A stretch of DNA of 9,624 nucleotides from an uncultured Chloroflexota bacterium (GCA_937927665.1 CALBRY010000589.1:1-9624); one strand, 5' to 3'. Numbered from the stretch's first letter, positions 1 to 7,059 are shown. Numbers and translations are program-made. The notes: a model not told the origin generated them from the letters alone.

Positions 1-2696
1 CGCGAACGCTCCCGAATATTGACCAGCCCGACGCTGCTCCAACCAATCAGCGCCGGATCAAACCCCTGTCCATCGTCCGTCACGGTCAGCACCGCACCGT
101 CTTTCTCGCAGTCAAGCTGAATCGCCACATGATGCGCGTGCGCGTGTTTGATCACATTATTCAGCGCCTCTTGCGTGATGCGGTAAAACGTCGTCCGCAC
201 CTTGACCGGAAGCTCGACACTGCCTTCAACATGCAGCTTAATCTCTAGCTGATCGGCGTGTCCCATCGCGGCATTCGCAAGCTGTGTCATCATCTCCACG
301 AGGTTAAACGACTCGGTATCGACATCGCGCATTTCAACCACCAGCTTTCGCATCTCCGCCAGTGCGCCGCGATTGAGCCGCCAAAGCTGTTCCAGATTCG
401 ATTCTAACTGCGGGTGATCCGGCACACGCATCAATGTTTCGGAAAGCAGCGCCGCGCTGAACAAAAGCTGACTGACCGAATCATGCAGATCGCGGGCGAT
501 GCGCTGACGCTCTCTGAGCGTGCTCAGTTCTTGCGCGTGTTCCAGCGCGATCGCGTTACGAATCGCAATCGCGGCTTGGGCGGCGAATACCTTGAGGCGT
601 GCGGCATGTTCCACCGTAAAGAAATCGGGGAGACGGCTGTTCAGGTTGATGAAACCGAGGACTTCATCCCCGAACGCGATCACCATGCCGAGATAACTTT
701 GCAGCGGAGTCGAGGCAATACTCGCCGAACGTGTCGGATGCTCTGCGATGAGCGGAATAATGATCGGCTCATGGACGTGCATCATCGTGTGAAGATCAGG
801 ATGTTGATCGATCGGGAGTGCCAGCACGCGCAGCGCTTCCCCCATCTCCACCAGCGAATTTTCTTCAAATCCGCGCATCCCGACCACCCGCGCCTGACGA
901 TCCCTCACCAGCATGATATTCACCGTGTCATACGGCACAACCTGAGAGAGCGTATCGAGGATGTGTTCCAGCACCTGCGGCAGATCGAGCGTGCTGTTCA
1001 GCGTGAGTGCAATTCGGGCGATTGCCTCCGCAAACTGGCGTTGATCCTGTTCCGCCAGCGCGATCTGCTTCTGCGTATTGATATCTTGCAGGTATCCTAA
1101 TACCACTTTCGGCTCACCGTTGGGAAGCCGCGCAAACATCACCATCCGCACCTGCATCCAGCACCATTCGCCGGAAGCATGGCGCAATCGACATTCCACA
1201 TACAAAAACTCACCATCCGGCAGCGCGTGAGCCTGCCCCAGCAGTTCTAGGACGCTGGCAATATCAGCCGGATGGATGAATCCCTGTAGAAACGAACGAT
1301 CCATCGCCAAAAATCCGTCGGGGCTGATCCCGAACATCTGCTCCACCTGCTGATTGGTGAAGATGATGCGTTTCTCGATCAGATCGTATAGAAAGAGAAT
1401 CCCCGGCAGCGTATCGGCAGTTTGGCGGATCAGTTGATCACGCTCACGCAGTACCGACTGTGTTTCTTTCAATGCGCTGATGTCAATCGTGCTGCCCACC
1501 ACCCGCACGGGCACACCTTTTTCATCGCGCAAATACACCGCGCGATCCCACACATACACCCAATGTCCATCTTTATGCCGGACGCGGTATTCACGATCGT
1601 ACTGGTAAATCGCCGGATCGTTGAATACGCGGGCAGTATCCGCCCGGATGAATGCGACATCATCGGGGTGAACGAGCGTTATCCACCATCCGCCGCTCGG
1701 ATCAATTTCATCAGTGTCATATCCGAGCATTTCCGTCAGCCCATGCGAACGCTCAACCGTCCCTGATACGAGATCGTAATCGTAGACGATTGCTTGTACG
1801 GCATCCCTCGCCAATCGAAAGCGTTCTTGCGTTAGTTTGAGTTCCTGCTCGGCTCGCTTACGTTCGCTGATGTCCGTCACACTGCCGACGATCTGCACAA
1901 CCTTTCCCGATTCATCACGCAGCAGTGTGGATTGTGACCAGACATAAATAATCTGCCCGCTACGATGGATCAAGCGGTATTCGGCGGCATGAAGATCATG
2001 CTGTGGGTTCGCATCTTGCAGATGCGCTTGATATTCCGCCAGCATACGCGGTCGGTCATCCGGATGAATAAGCGCATTCCACCAATCGCGTGTTGGCTCG
2101 GATTCTTCGACCGTGTAACCCGTCACAGCATATAACCCTCTGCTGCGCTCAACTCTGCCGGTCAGCACGTTGTAATCAAAACGCATCGCGCGGATCGAAT
2201 GGAGTCCTTCGCCATAATGCTCATGTGATTGCGCGGCGATTTCCTCGATCTGACGGTTGCGCCGCTGTTCATCTGCCAGCCCGATCTCGGTTTCCCGCTG
2301 CCGCACCGCATTTTCGATGGCGCAGATCAAGCGGAGCGGCGTCAGGTCGGCGCGCGGCAGGTAATCCGATGCACCAGCGCGGATTAATCGCAGCGCATAC
2401 TGCGGATCGACCGACTCCCCGATAATCACGACCGCCTGAGGATAGATCGGGTAAGCAAGCGTCCTCAAGTCGCGGATCAACCCATCCAGATCATCCGTGA
2501 TCTGGTCGGATATCAGAATACAATGAGGCGGCGGCTGGATCAGTGCAGTGAACAGCGCTGCTGTCGTGGTGACATGCTCAATTCGAAAAGTAAACGGTTC
2601 AAGTTGGGCAAGATAAGCGACAACATCAGGAGCGTCAAAATCCGGCTCACAATCAGGATACGCCAAAAGGAGTCGGCGCTCAGCCTGCACATTCAC
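1..2696 (-). CDS. Sensor histidine kinase, NarL/DegS type, receiver-like/PASx3/GAF (3' end cut by window edge)
   Basis: The frame is open from a GTG at 2696 to the window edge (898 complete codons, C-terminus missing). An in-frame TGA lies 21 bases upstream, and GGAG sits 9 bases before the GTG; a second GTG two codons in is an alternative start. Domains in order: receiver-like fold at about 5-130, where D64 fits the phospho-acceptor site (DQITDDLDG) but the usual Lys is R115; PAS domains at about 163-285, 292-415 and 424-545, the first two with HPDD motifs; GAF at about 555-715; HisKA_3 with ERQRIARDLHDS, phospho-acceptor H738; HATPase_c with N-box N847 (EALNNVIKHA), DDGQGF at 874-879 and the start of a G2 box (GLVNIRERS). 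No membrane segment is visible, so it is probably a cytosolic sensor. Kinases of this family phosphorylate LuxR-type response regulators; a partner could lie beyond the left edge (inference). Ligand unknown. Confidence 0.93.
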   Translation of the reverse strand, partial: MNVQAERRLLLAYPDCEPDFDAPDVVAYLAQLEPFTFRIEHVTTTAALFTALIQPPPHCILISDQITDDLDGLIRDLRTLAYPIYPQAVVIIGESVDPQYALRLIRAGASDYLPRADLTPLRLICAIENAVRQRETEIGLADEQRRNRQIEEIAAQSHEHYGEGLHSIRAMRFDYNVLTGRVERSRGLYAVTGYTVEESEPTRDWWNALIHPDDRPRMLAEYQAHLQDANPQHDLHAAEYRLIHRSGQIIYVWSQSTLLRDESGKVVQIVGSVTDISERKRAEQELKLTQERFRLARDAVQAIVYDYDLVSGTVERSHGLTEMLGYDTDEIDPSGGWWITLVHPDDVAFIRADTARVFNDPAIYQYDREYRVRHKDGHWVYVWDRAVYLRDEKGVPVRVVGSTIDISALKETQSVLRERDQLIRQTADTLPGILFLYDLIEKRIIFTNQQVEQMFGISPDGFLAMDRSFLQGFIHPADIASVLELLGQAHALPDGEFLYVECRLRHASGEWCWMQVRMVMFARLPNGEPKVVLGYLQDINTQKQIALAEQDQRQFAEAIARIALTLNSTLDLPQVLEHILDTLSQVVPYDTVNIMLVRDRQARVVGMRGFEENSLVEMGEALRVLALPIDQHPDLHTMMHVHEPIIIPLIAEHPTRSASIASTPLQSYLGMVIAFGDEVLGFINLNSRLPDFFTVEHAARLKVFAAQAAIAIRNAIALEHAQELSTLRERQRIARDLHDSVSQLLFSAALLSETLMRVPDHPQLESNLEQLWRLNRGALAEMRKLVVEMRDVDTESFNLVEMMTQLANAAMGHADQLEIKLHVEGSVELPVKVRTTFYRITQEALNNVIKHAHAHHVAIQLDCEKDGAVLTVTDDGQGFDPALIGWSSVGLVNIRERS

Positions 2697-2801
2697 GGGG
2701 GATCGCTCCGTTCTTCAAAATCGTAATTTGCACCCTGCTATCAGGGCTATCGTGAACGGTCGAGAATGGCGAGACAGCGGGTAACATCAATTTTGTGGCG
2801 A

Positions 2802-2831
2802 ATTAAACCACGTTTAAGGGGTTGATCGCAA
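2802..2831 (-). promoter_or_regulatory. Candidate promoter of the sensor kinase gene
   Basis: Read on the minus strand, TTGCGA (2831-2826) is followed after 18 bases by TTTAAT (2807-2802), with a TG one base before the -10 (extended -10). This would give a leader of about 100 bases before the GTG at 2696. It matches a sigma-70-type consensus at 4/6 and 5/6 positions. It is called by eye only. The perfect inverted repeat TTAAAC-N3-GTTTAA (2803-2817) overlaps the -10. Confidence 0.4.
2803..2817. repeat. Short perfect inverted repeat on the kinase promoter (operator candidate)
   Basis: TTAAAC CAC GTTTAA has two perfect 6-base arms around a 3-base centre. It covers the candidate -10 and part of the spacer of the kinase promoter, the usual place for a repressor site. 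AT-rich palindromes of this size also occur by chance, so function is an inference. Confidence 0.35.
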
Positions 2832-2848
2832 GCAATCGGGCGATCCTT

Positions 2849-2882
2849 GGCTCTCCCTCACAGCGTCGTGTGAGGGAGAGCC
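2849..2882 (-). terminator. Strong hairpin after the PIN-TRAM gene
   Basis: GGCTCTCCCTCACA (2849-2862) pairs perfectly with 2869-2882 around the 6-base loop GCGTCG, giving 14 uninterrupted base pairs. On the minus strand it begins 5 bases after the TAA at 2888-2890. No T-run follows it on that strand, so it is not a textbook intrinsic terminator; it could act as an RNA 3'-end stabiliser or a T-less terminator. A smaller stem, GATCGC (2824-2829) with GCGATC (2840-2845), follows at once. Confidence 0.6.
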
Positions 2883-2887
2883 GAGCC

Positions 2888-3940
2888 TTACGATTTTTCC
2901 GGGGTGGCAAACAGGATGCGCCCTGTTTCCTTGTTGATCAATTTCGTCACACTGACGTAAATCGTGCGATCCATATACTGTTTGCCGTTTTCGATGATCA
3001 CCATCGTGCCATCTTCTAGATAGCCCACCCCTTGATTCGCCTCTTTACCTTCCTGAATCACGCGGATAGTAAAGCGTTCACCGGGGATGTAAACCGATCG
3101 CACCGCATTCGCCAGCGAGTTGATATTCAAGACCTGTACGCCTTGCGCCCGCGCTACCTGATTCAGCGGATAATCGACCGTCAGGATCGGCGACTGCATT
3201 TTCACCGCCAGCGCGATCAGCTTATCATCGACTTCATCCTCATCGTCAATATCATCCTCGATGATCTTAAAGAGAATCGTCGGTTCGCGCTGCAGTTCGT
3301 TCAGCTTATTCAAGCCATGCCGCCCGCGTGAACGCCGCTGCGGATCAGACGAATCGGCGACACGATGCAGTTCACTGACCACAAAGCGCGGCGCAAGCAG
3401 CGTCCCGCCGATAAAGCCTGTTTTGGCGATATCAACAATCCGCCCGTCGATCAAAACGCTCGTATCCAGCAGGAGCGAACGCTCCTCACCGCTGCCATAT
3501 AAACTGCGCGCCTTGCCGATTCCCAGCCACTCAAACAAGAACTGCCACACATCGCGCGAACGCGCGCTAAAAATCACCGTGAACAAATACGCCAGCACCA
3601 CCACCATGATCGGCGGGATCAACCGTCCCAGCGGCGGATCGAGCAGCGAAAGCGGGTACGCCGTCAGCAGTGCGATTGTCAACCCGGCGAGCAACCCGAG
3701 CAGGCTTGTGAACAAGACTTCAATCGGCTGTTCGCTGATCTGAGCACGGGCGCGGGCGATCGGGCGGATGGTCAAATAAGGGGTCAGAATCAACCCGACC
3801 AACGCGCCGACCAACGCGAACACCAACGAGACGCCTAATTCGGGCAGCGCAAGCGGATCAGCAATCGTAATACCCAAACGCGCACCGACCAGTGCAAACA
3901 CGATCATCCCGATAATGCGGGAAATAAAATCAATCGACAT
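2888..3940 (-). CDS. Membrane-anchored PIN-TRAM domain protein (YacL-like), putative RNase
   Basis: A 350-residue protein. The N-terminal 125 residues contain about four hydrophobic helices (near 8-26, 35-53, 74-94 and 107-125). A PIN domain follows at about 153-275, with the acidic residues of this nuclease fold in place: D159 (LLLDTSVLIDGR), E190 (VVSELH), D238/D239 (VDDKLIALA) and D256 (LTVDYPLN). A TRAM domain, usually an RNA-binding fold, covers about 284-345 (GVGYLEDGTMV...). This order matches the Bacillus YacL family, whose members are predicted membrane-tethered ribonucleases; substrate and physiological role are not settled. The ATG at 3940 is chosen because GGAG lies 7 bases upstream and the helix begins at once. 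The open frame continues upstream to 4114, but that stretch contains the asnS 3' hairpin and reads as non-protein. Own promoter likely, hairpin after the stop. Confidence 0.92.
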   Translation of the reverse strand: MSIDFISRIIGMIVFALVGARLGITIADPLALPELGVSLVFALVGALVGLILTPYLTIRPIARARAQISEQPIEVLFTSLLGLLAGLTIALLTAYPLSLLDPPLGRLIPPIMVVVLAYLFTVIFSARSRDVWQFLFEWLGIGKARSLYGSGEERSLLLDTSVLIDGRIVDIAKTGFIGGTLLAPRFVVSELHRVADSSDPQRRSRGRHGLNKLNELQREPTILFKIIEDDIDDEDEVDDKLIALAVKMQSPILTVDYPLNQVARAQGVQVLNINSLANAVRSVYIPGERFTIRVIQEGKEANQGVGYLEDGTMVIIENGKQYMDRTIYVSVTKLINKETGRILFATPEKS

Positions 3941-4021
3941 GTTCAAACTCCACTTAGATAAGGTGTAAATCAAGACGCACCAGTCCAATAAAGGCGGTAC
4001 GGGACAGGGCGTTATCGGTGG

Positions 4022-4051
4022 ATCGTAACACACGGAGAGGCGGAGCGTCAA
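4022..4051 (-). promoter_or_regulatory. Candidate promoter of the PIN-TRAM gene
   Basis: On the minus strand, TTGACG (4051-4046, 5/6 to consensus) is followed after 18 bases by TACGAT (4027-4022), preceded by TGT, i.e. an extended -10. The predicted leader is about 75 bases. It lies just downstream of the asnS hairpin, consistent with separate transcription of the two genes. Confidence 0.45.
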
Positions 4052-4089
4052 CGCGCCAAAATGGGGGGTGTTTATTTTGGAAATATGCC

Positions 4090-4130
4090 CCGCACCGCAT
4101 AGGCTGATTGACACAGCCCATACGGTGCGG
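4090..4130 (-). terminator. 17-bp hairpin downstream of asnS
   Basis: Arms 4090-4106 and 4114-4130 pair over 17 positions around a 7-base loop. The two non-Watson-Crick positions are G-U wobbles in the minus-strand RNA but C-A mismatches in a plus-strand RNA, so the structure fits the asnS message. It starts 11 bases after the asnS stop. The following minus-strand sequence is AT-rich (GGGCATATTTCC) without a clean T-run, so termination strength is uncertain. Confidence 0.65.
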
Positions 4131-4141
4131 AGCTTAATTGA

Positions 4142-5482
4142 TTACGGATACTTCCGGTTCAGGATGCGCGCATACGGGATCGCCTCACGTAGGTGATCCA
4201 GCCCGCAAATCCACGCGACGGTGCGCTCCAAGCCCAAGCCGAATCCCGCATGCGGCACGCTGCCGAATCGCCGCAGATCGAGATACCACGAATACGCCTC
4301 CGGATCGATGCCAAAATTCTTGACACGTACATCCATCAAGGCTTCATCGAAGATGCGCTCACTGCCGCCTGTTACTTCCCCGTAGCCTTCCGGCGCGAGC
4401 AGGTCAACACTCCGGCAGACTTCCGGACGACCTTCGACAGGCTGCATGTAAAATGCTTTGACGGCGGTCGGGTAGTGATACACGAACACCGGACGATCGA
4501 ACATTTCCGCGATCGCGGTTTCATGCGCGCCGCCGAAGTCCTCGCCCCATTCAATTTTGAGAAATTCCTTGCGTTCCGGGTCAGTTTCGGCGGCATACGC
4601 CGCTTGAATCCGCTCGACGGCTTCGTCGTAGCTGATGCGTGCGAACGGCGCTTTGATCGCTTCCAGACGCGATAGATCGCGTTCCAGGATCGCCAATTCC
4701 GCCTGATGCTTTTCGAGAACGACGCTGACCACATGCGCGATCATCTGTTCTTCAAGCGTCATCAGTTCTTCAAGCGAACAATGCGCGATCTCCGGCTCAA
4801 GCATCCAGAATTCCATCAAATGGCGGCGCGTTTTCGATTTTTCGGCGCGGAATGTCGGACCAAAGCAGTACACTTTCCCGAATGCCATCATATTGGCTTC
4901 GTTGTAAAGCTGTCCCGTCTGCGCCAGATACGCAGGTTCGCCAAAATAATCGATCTCAAACAGGTTGGTGGTGTTCTCGCCCGCTGTTGGCGTGATGATC
5001 GGCGTATCGACCAGTAAGAAGCCCTGATCATCCAGCCAGTTGCGGAGCGTGTGAACGATCGTCGCGCGGATACGCATAATCGCCCACTGGCGTTTTGAGC
5101 GCAGCCACAAATGACGGTTGTCCATCAAGAAATCGGTGCCGTGTTCTTTCGGCGTGATCGGGTAATCCGAAGCGATCTGAAGCACTTCGACTGCCGTAAT
5201 CGCCAGTTCATACCCTTGTGGAACACTTTTTTCCGCTTTTGGATTCTCCTGTACCACGCCGGTCACGATCACGGCGCTTTCTTGTGTGAGCGCCGTAAGC
5301 TGGGCGATCAAGGCTTCGCTCAAGTCCGGTTTGAACCCGACTCCTTGAACCAACCCTGTGCCGTCACGGAACATCACGAAGAACACTTTTTTGGTTTCGG
5401 TCTTGTCGTAAACCCAGCCGCGCAGGGTGATTTCTTCACCGACATGCTGCGCGATCTGGTTGATGGTGATTGCTGCTGCCAC
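4142..5482 (-). CDS. asnS: Asparaginyl-tRNA synthetase
   Basis: A 446-residue class IIb aminoacyl-tRNA synthetase that charges tRNA-Asn with asparagine using ATP in the cytosol. The N-terminal OB-fold anticodon-binding domain (about 1-105, with LRGWVYDK) is followed by the class II catalytic core: motif 1 around P161 (VDTPIIT), motif 2 from F211 (FRAEKSKTRRHLMEFWMLEPE region, with R212) and motif 3 with GFGLGLERT, R420. The motif 2 wording is that of bacterial AsnRS rather than AspRS. Length is in the normal range for the family (about 430-470). The start is GTG at 5482, supported by AGGAAAGG 6 bases upstream. A sigma-70-like promoter lies about 40 bases upstream and a strong hairpin follows the stop. 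Its predicted leader is too short for a T-box, so no tRNA-sensing control is visible. Confidence 0.97.
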   Translation of the reverse strand: MAAAITINQIAQHVGEEITLRGWVYDKTETKKVFFVMFRDGTGLVQGVGFKPDLSEALIAQLTALTQESAVIVTGVVQENPKAEKSVPQGYELAITAVEVLQIASDYPITPKEHGTDFLMDNRHLWLRSKRQWAIMRIRATIVHTLRNWLDDQGFLLVDTPIITPTAGENTTNLFEIDYFGEPAYLAQTGQLYNEANMMAFGKVYCFGPTFRAEKSKTRRHLMEFWMLEPEIAHCSLEELMTLEEQMIAHVVSVVLEKHQAELAILERDLSRLEAIKAPFARISYDEAVERIQAAYAAETDPERKEFLKIEWGEDFGGAHETAIAEMFDRPVFVYHYPTAVKAFYMQPVEGRPEVCRSVDLLAPEGYGEVTGGSERIFDEALMDVRVKNFGIDPEAYSWYLDLRRFGSVPHAGFGLGLERTVAWICGLDHLREAIPYARILNRKYP

Positions 5483-5519
5483 GATAAACCTTTCCTATTC
5501 AGGAACGTTTGCGTCACCC

Positions 5520-5547
5520 ATTTTAACCCTACAATCGGCTGATCCAA
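5520..5547 (-). promoter_or_regulatory. Candidate asnS promoter
   Basis: On the minus strand, TTGGAT (5547-5542) and TAAAAT (5525-5520, 5/6 to consensus) are separated by 16 bases. The predicted start of transcription near 5513 leaves a leader of about 30 bases with a good Shine-Dalgarno sequence. The -35 is weak. The 117-base gap 5483-5599 must also serve the divergent gene; TACAAT at 5530-5535 (plus) is its best -10 candidate. Confidence 0.4.
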
Positions 5548-5599
5548 TAGCACGAACCTTTCGCTTTACTGTGCTGAACGGTATAGATCGGGGGGCAAG

Positions 5600-6154
5600 A
5601 TGAATTTGTTAGCAGCGTTGATCTATATTCTCGTGGGGTTGCTGAATTGTTTTGTGGGGCTGCGCCTATTTCGCATTGTGCTTGTCGTCGTCGGTTTTTT
5701 GATCGGTTTCGTAATCGGCGCATCTTTAACGGCTGATCTGGGGCAGGTGACCGCACTCGTGATCGGGATTGTCGGCGGGTTAGTTGGCGCACTGCTGGGG
5801 TATCTGCTCTACCCGATCGGCATCGTGATCGCTGGCGCAGCGCTCGGCGTCGGCATCGCCGCATTGATTGGTCAAGCATTCAGCGCCGATGATACGACTC
5901 TGCTTGCCCTCGTCTTGATCGGCGGGGTGCTCGGTGCGGTGATCGGCTTGGCGCTCAGTAAGCCGATCATCATGATTTCAACAGCTATCCTCGGCGCGCA
6001 GTCGATCATGACCGGGGTGTTATTGATCTTCGGCATCGGCGAAGTCGCGGCGCAAACCGTGTTCAGCTACAGCGCCATCAGTTTGATCGGCACCGTCATC
6101 CTTGCGATCCTCGGTTTTGTTTATCAATACCGGGATCAAGCATCTCTCAAATAG
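5600..6154 (+). CDS. Seven-helix DUF4203 (TM7S3/TM198-like) membrane protein
   Basis: A 184-residue, almost wholly hydrophobic protein with about seven membrane segments (near 3-20, 24-43, 50-70, 72-91, 100-119, 122-146 and 157-177) and a short charged C-terminal tail. It is rich in Gly-xxx-Gly-like helix packing motifs (GFLIGFVIG, GGLVGALLG, GGVLGAVIG). Spacing and composition match the DUF4203 family, related to eukaryotic TM7SF3/TMEM198; bacterial members have no established function. The assignment rests on overall pattern, not a catalytic motif, so a generic small membrane protein is the alternative. ATG 5600 has a G-rich stretch (GGGGGG) about 5 bases upstream as a weak ribosome site. 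It is divergent from asnS and converges on the secreted protein gene at 6313. Confidence 0.75.
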   Translation: MNLLAALIYILVGLLNCFVGLRLFRIVLVVVGFLIGFVIGASLTADLGQVTALVIGIVGGLVGALLGYLLYPIGIVIAGAALGVGIAALIGQAFSADDTTLLALVLIGGVLGAVIGLALSKPIIMISTAILGAQSIMTGVLLIFGIGEVAAQTVFSYSAISLIGTVILAILGFVYQYRDQASLK

Positions 6155-6170
6155 GGGCGGATTATCTCAT

Positions 6171-6200
6171 AAAAAAGCGCCCTCCAACCGGAAGGCGCTT
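6171..6200 (-). terminator. Intrinsic terminator reading on the minus strand
   Basis: AAGCGCC (6175-6181) pairs with GGCGCTT (6194-6200), and TCC (6183-6185) with GGA (6190-6192), around loop AACC. The position between the two stems is a G-U wobble only in minus-strand RNA. Reading on the minus strand the stem is followed by six T (6176-6171), a canonical intrinsic terminator for the gene ending at 6313. In the plus direction there is no T-run, so it serves the DUF4203 gene poorly although it lies 16 bases past that stop. Confidence 0.85.
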
Positions 6201-6312
6201 CTAGCTTCATAGGGCAAACGCATTATATTCTCAATCGGGTCACAACGGGCGATTGCGATCATCATGCCCTTTCCTGACCTGTTTATTGATGCGTTTCCCT
6301 CGTAGGGAGTCG

Positions 6313-6990
6313 TTAGCTGACGATATTTGTAGGCAGCGGCGCGCCGTTCTGAGGCGCTTGATAGCTCGGCTGCATCGCGTCTTTGCGCACCCACACGAAC
6401 TGGCATGCGAGGATGATCTTGTAATACGTTTCGCTCGCGTCCTGACCGACAACCGTATACGTGCCGGGCTTCAAGGTGATGTTGGTGATTTGACCGGGGG
6501 CGTAGTAGACCTGCGCGCCGTTCGGTGCTTCACCAACGACCGAGCCTGACGGGAGGGCAAGCCCGCAGGCGGCGCTTGATGCGGCGGGAGTCTCACCATA
6601 GGTCGGCAGTCCGGGGCAGTTTCCGGTCGTGGTATACACAAGCTGTTCCGGTAGTTCGTTGCCTGCTTCGCTGATCAAAGTGAAGGTGATCGGATTGTAA
6701 TCAGGCAGTACCGTATATGAAGGGCTGCCGAGTGCCAAAGTTTGACCAATAGCAAACTGGAACGTGAGATCGTACAGAACAGTACCATCGCCATCAGTGA
6801 CATGGATGCTGACGCGTTCCCGGTCAGCACCGAAATTCACGCGATCGCCGGTCATCGACACCCCGTTATCAACAAAGCCTGTGCAGGTGAGTGTCACCGT
6901 GCCTGAATTCCAACTAAGTGCATTGACGACGAGCGCTGAGGTCATGAGCGCACCCAAAATGAGAAGAACAGCGAGAATACGACGATTCAT
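6313..6990 (-). CDS. Secreted protein with C-terminal SH3-like domain, function unknown
   Basis: A 225-residue protein with a classical signal peptide: basic start MNRR, a hydrophobic core to about residue 22 and a likely cleavage near VNA (24). The mature part seems to have two regions. Residues 30-130 are beta-rich and Ig-like in style, with C36 and C125 as a possible disulfide. Residues 150-206 resemble a bacterial SH3 (SH3b) fold (GAQVYYAPGQ...LKPGTYTVVGQD...YYKI...FVWVRKDAM). C142 and C196 are the other two cysteines, so two disulfides are possible. A short Pro/Gln tail follows. SH3b domains usually bind the cell wall or peptides; ligand unknown here. ATG 6990 has AAAAGGA 9 bases upstream. 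The gene lies 69 bases after the deacetylase gene but has its own TATAAT, so cotranscription is not required. I do not recognise a named family. Confidence 0.85.
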   Translation of the reverse strand: MNRRILAVLLILGALMTSALVVNALSWNSGTVTLTCTGFVDNGVSMTGDRVNFGADRERVSIHVTDGDGTVLYDLTFQFAIGQTLALGSPSYTVLPDYNPITFTLISEAGNELPEQLVYTTTGNCPGLPTYGETPAASSAACGLALPSGSVVGEAPNGAQVYYAPGQITNITLKPGTYTVVGQDASETYYKIILACQFVWVRKDAMQPSYQAPQNGAPLPTNIVS

Positions 6991-7027
6991 GCGTGGTCAT
7001 CCTTTTCGAGTAGATACACACAATGTA

Positions 7028-7033
7028 ATTATA
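7028..7033 (-). promoter_or_regulatory. Perfect -10 (TATAAT) of the secreted SH3-like protein gene
   Basis: On the minus strand, TATAAT at 7033-7028 gives a predicted leader of about 30 bases before ATG 6990. No good -35 is visible at 16-18 bases; that space is occupied by the palindrome at 7041-7058, which suggests an activator or a repressor acts here (inference). Confidence 0.5.
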
Positions 7034-7040
7034 GGATCGA

Positions 7041-7058
7041 TTGTGCAATCCTGCACAA
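7041..7058. repeat. 18-bp perfect palindrome TTGTGCA-N4-TGCACAA
   Basis: Two perfect 7-base arms around ATCC lie between the deacetylase stop codon (7060) and the -10 of the next gene (7033-7028), just where a -35 would be. In RNA it would form a 7-bp stem with a 4-base loop, but no T-run follows on the minus strand. An operator for a dimeric regulator is more likely than a terminator. The regulator is unknown. Confidence 0.55.
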
Positions 7059-7059
7059 G

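Noticed and set aside
414..1100. Open reading frame of 228 codons on the plus strand
   Set aside because: It lies opposite the GAF and HisKA_3 coding region of the kinase, whose motifs are unmistakable; its translation is rich in Arg and His without domain pattern.
3941..4114. Upstream extension of the PIN-TRAM frame to an ATG at 4114
   Set aside because: The ATG lies in the asnS 3' hairpin, no ribosome site precedes it, and the extra 58 residues look non-coding, whereas ATG 3940 has GGAG at 7 bases.
4193..4734. Overlapping reading frames on both strands inside asnS
   Set aside because: Shadow frames of a well-conserved synthetase gene.
5582..5588. TATAGAT as the -10 of the DUF4203 gene
   Set aside because: It would start transcription about 6 bases before the ATG, removing the G-rich ribosome site; TACAAT at 5530-5535 is more sensible, though its -35 is weak.
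5483..5599. T-box or other riboswitch ahead of asnS
   Set aside because: The predicted leader is about 30 bases and holds no T-box sequence or antiterminator stem.
6155..6312. Possible small gene, tRNA or RNA in the convergent gap
   Set aside because: Apart from the terminator at 6171-6200 and a 5-bp stem at 6296-6308 I see no cloverleaf, no reading frame with a ribosome site and no other structure.
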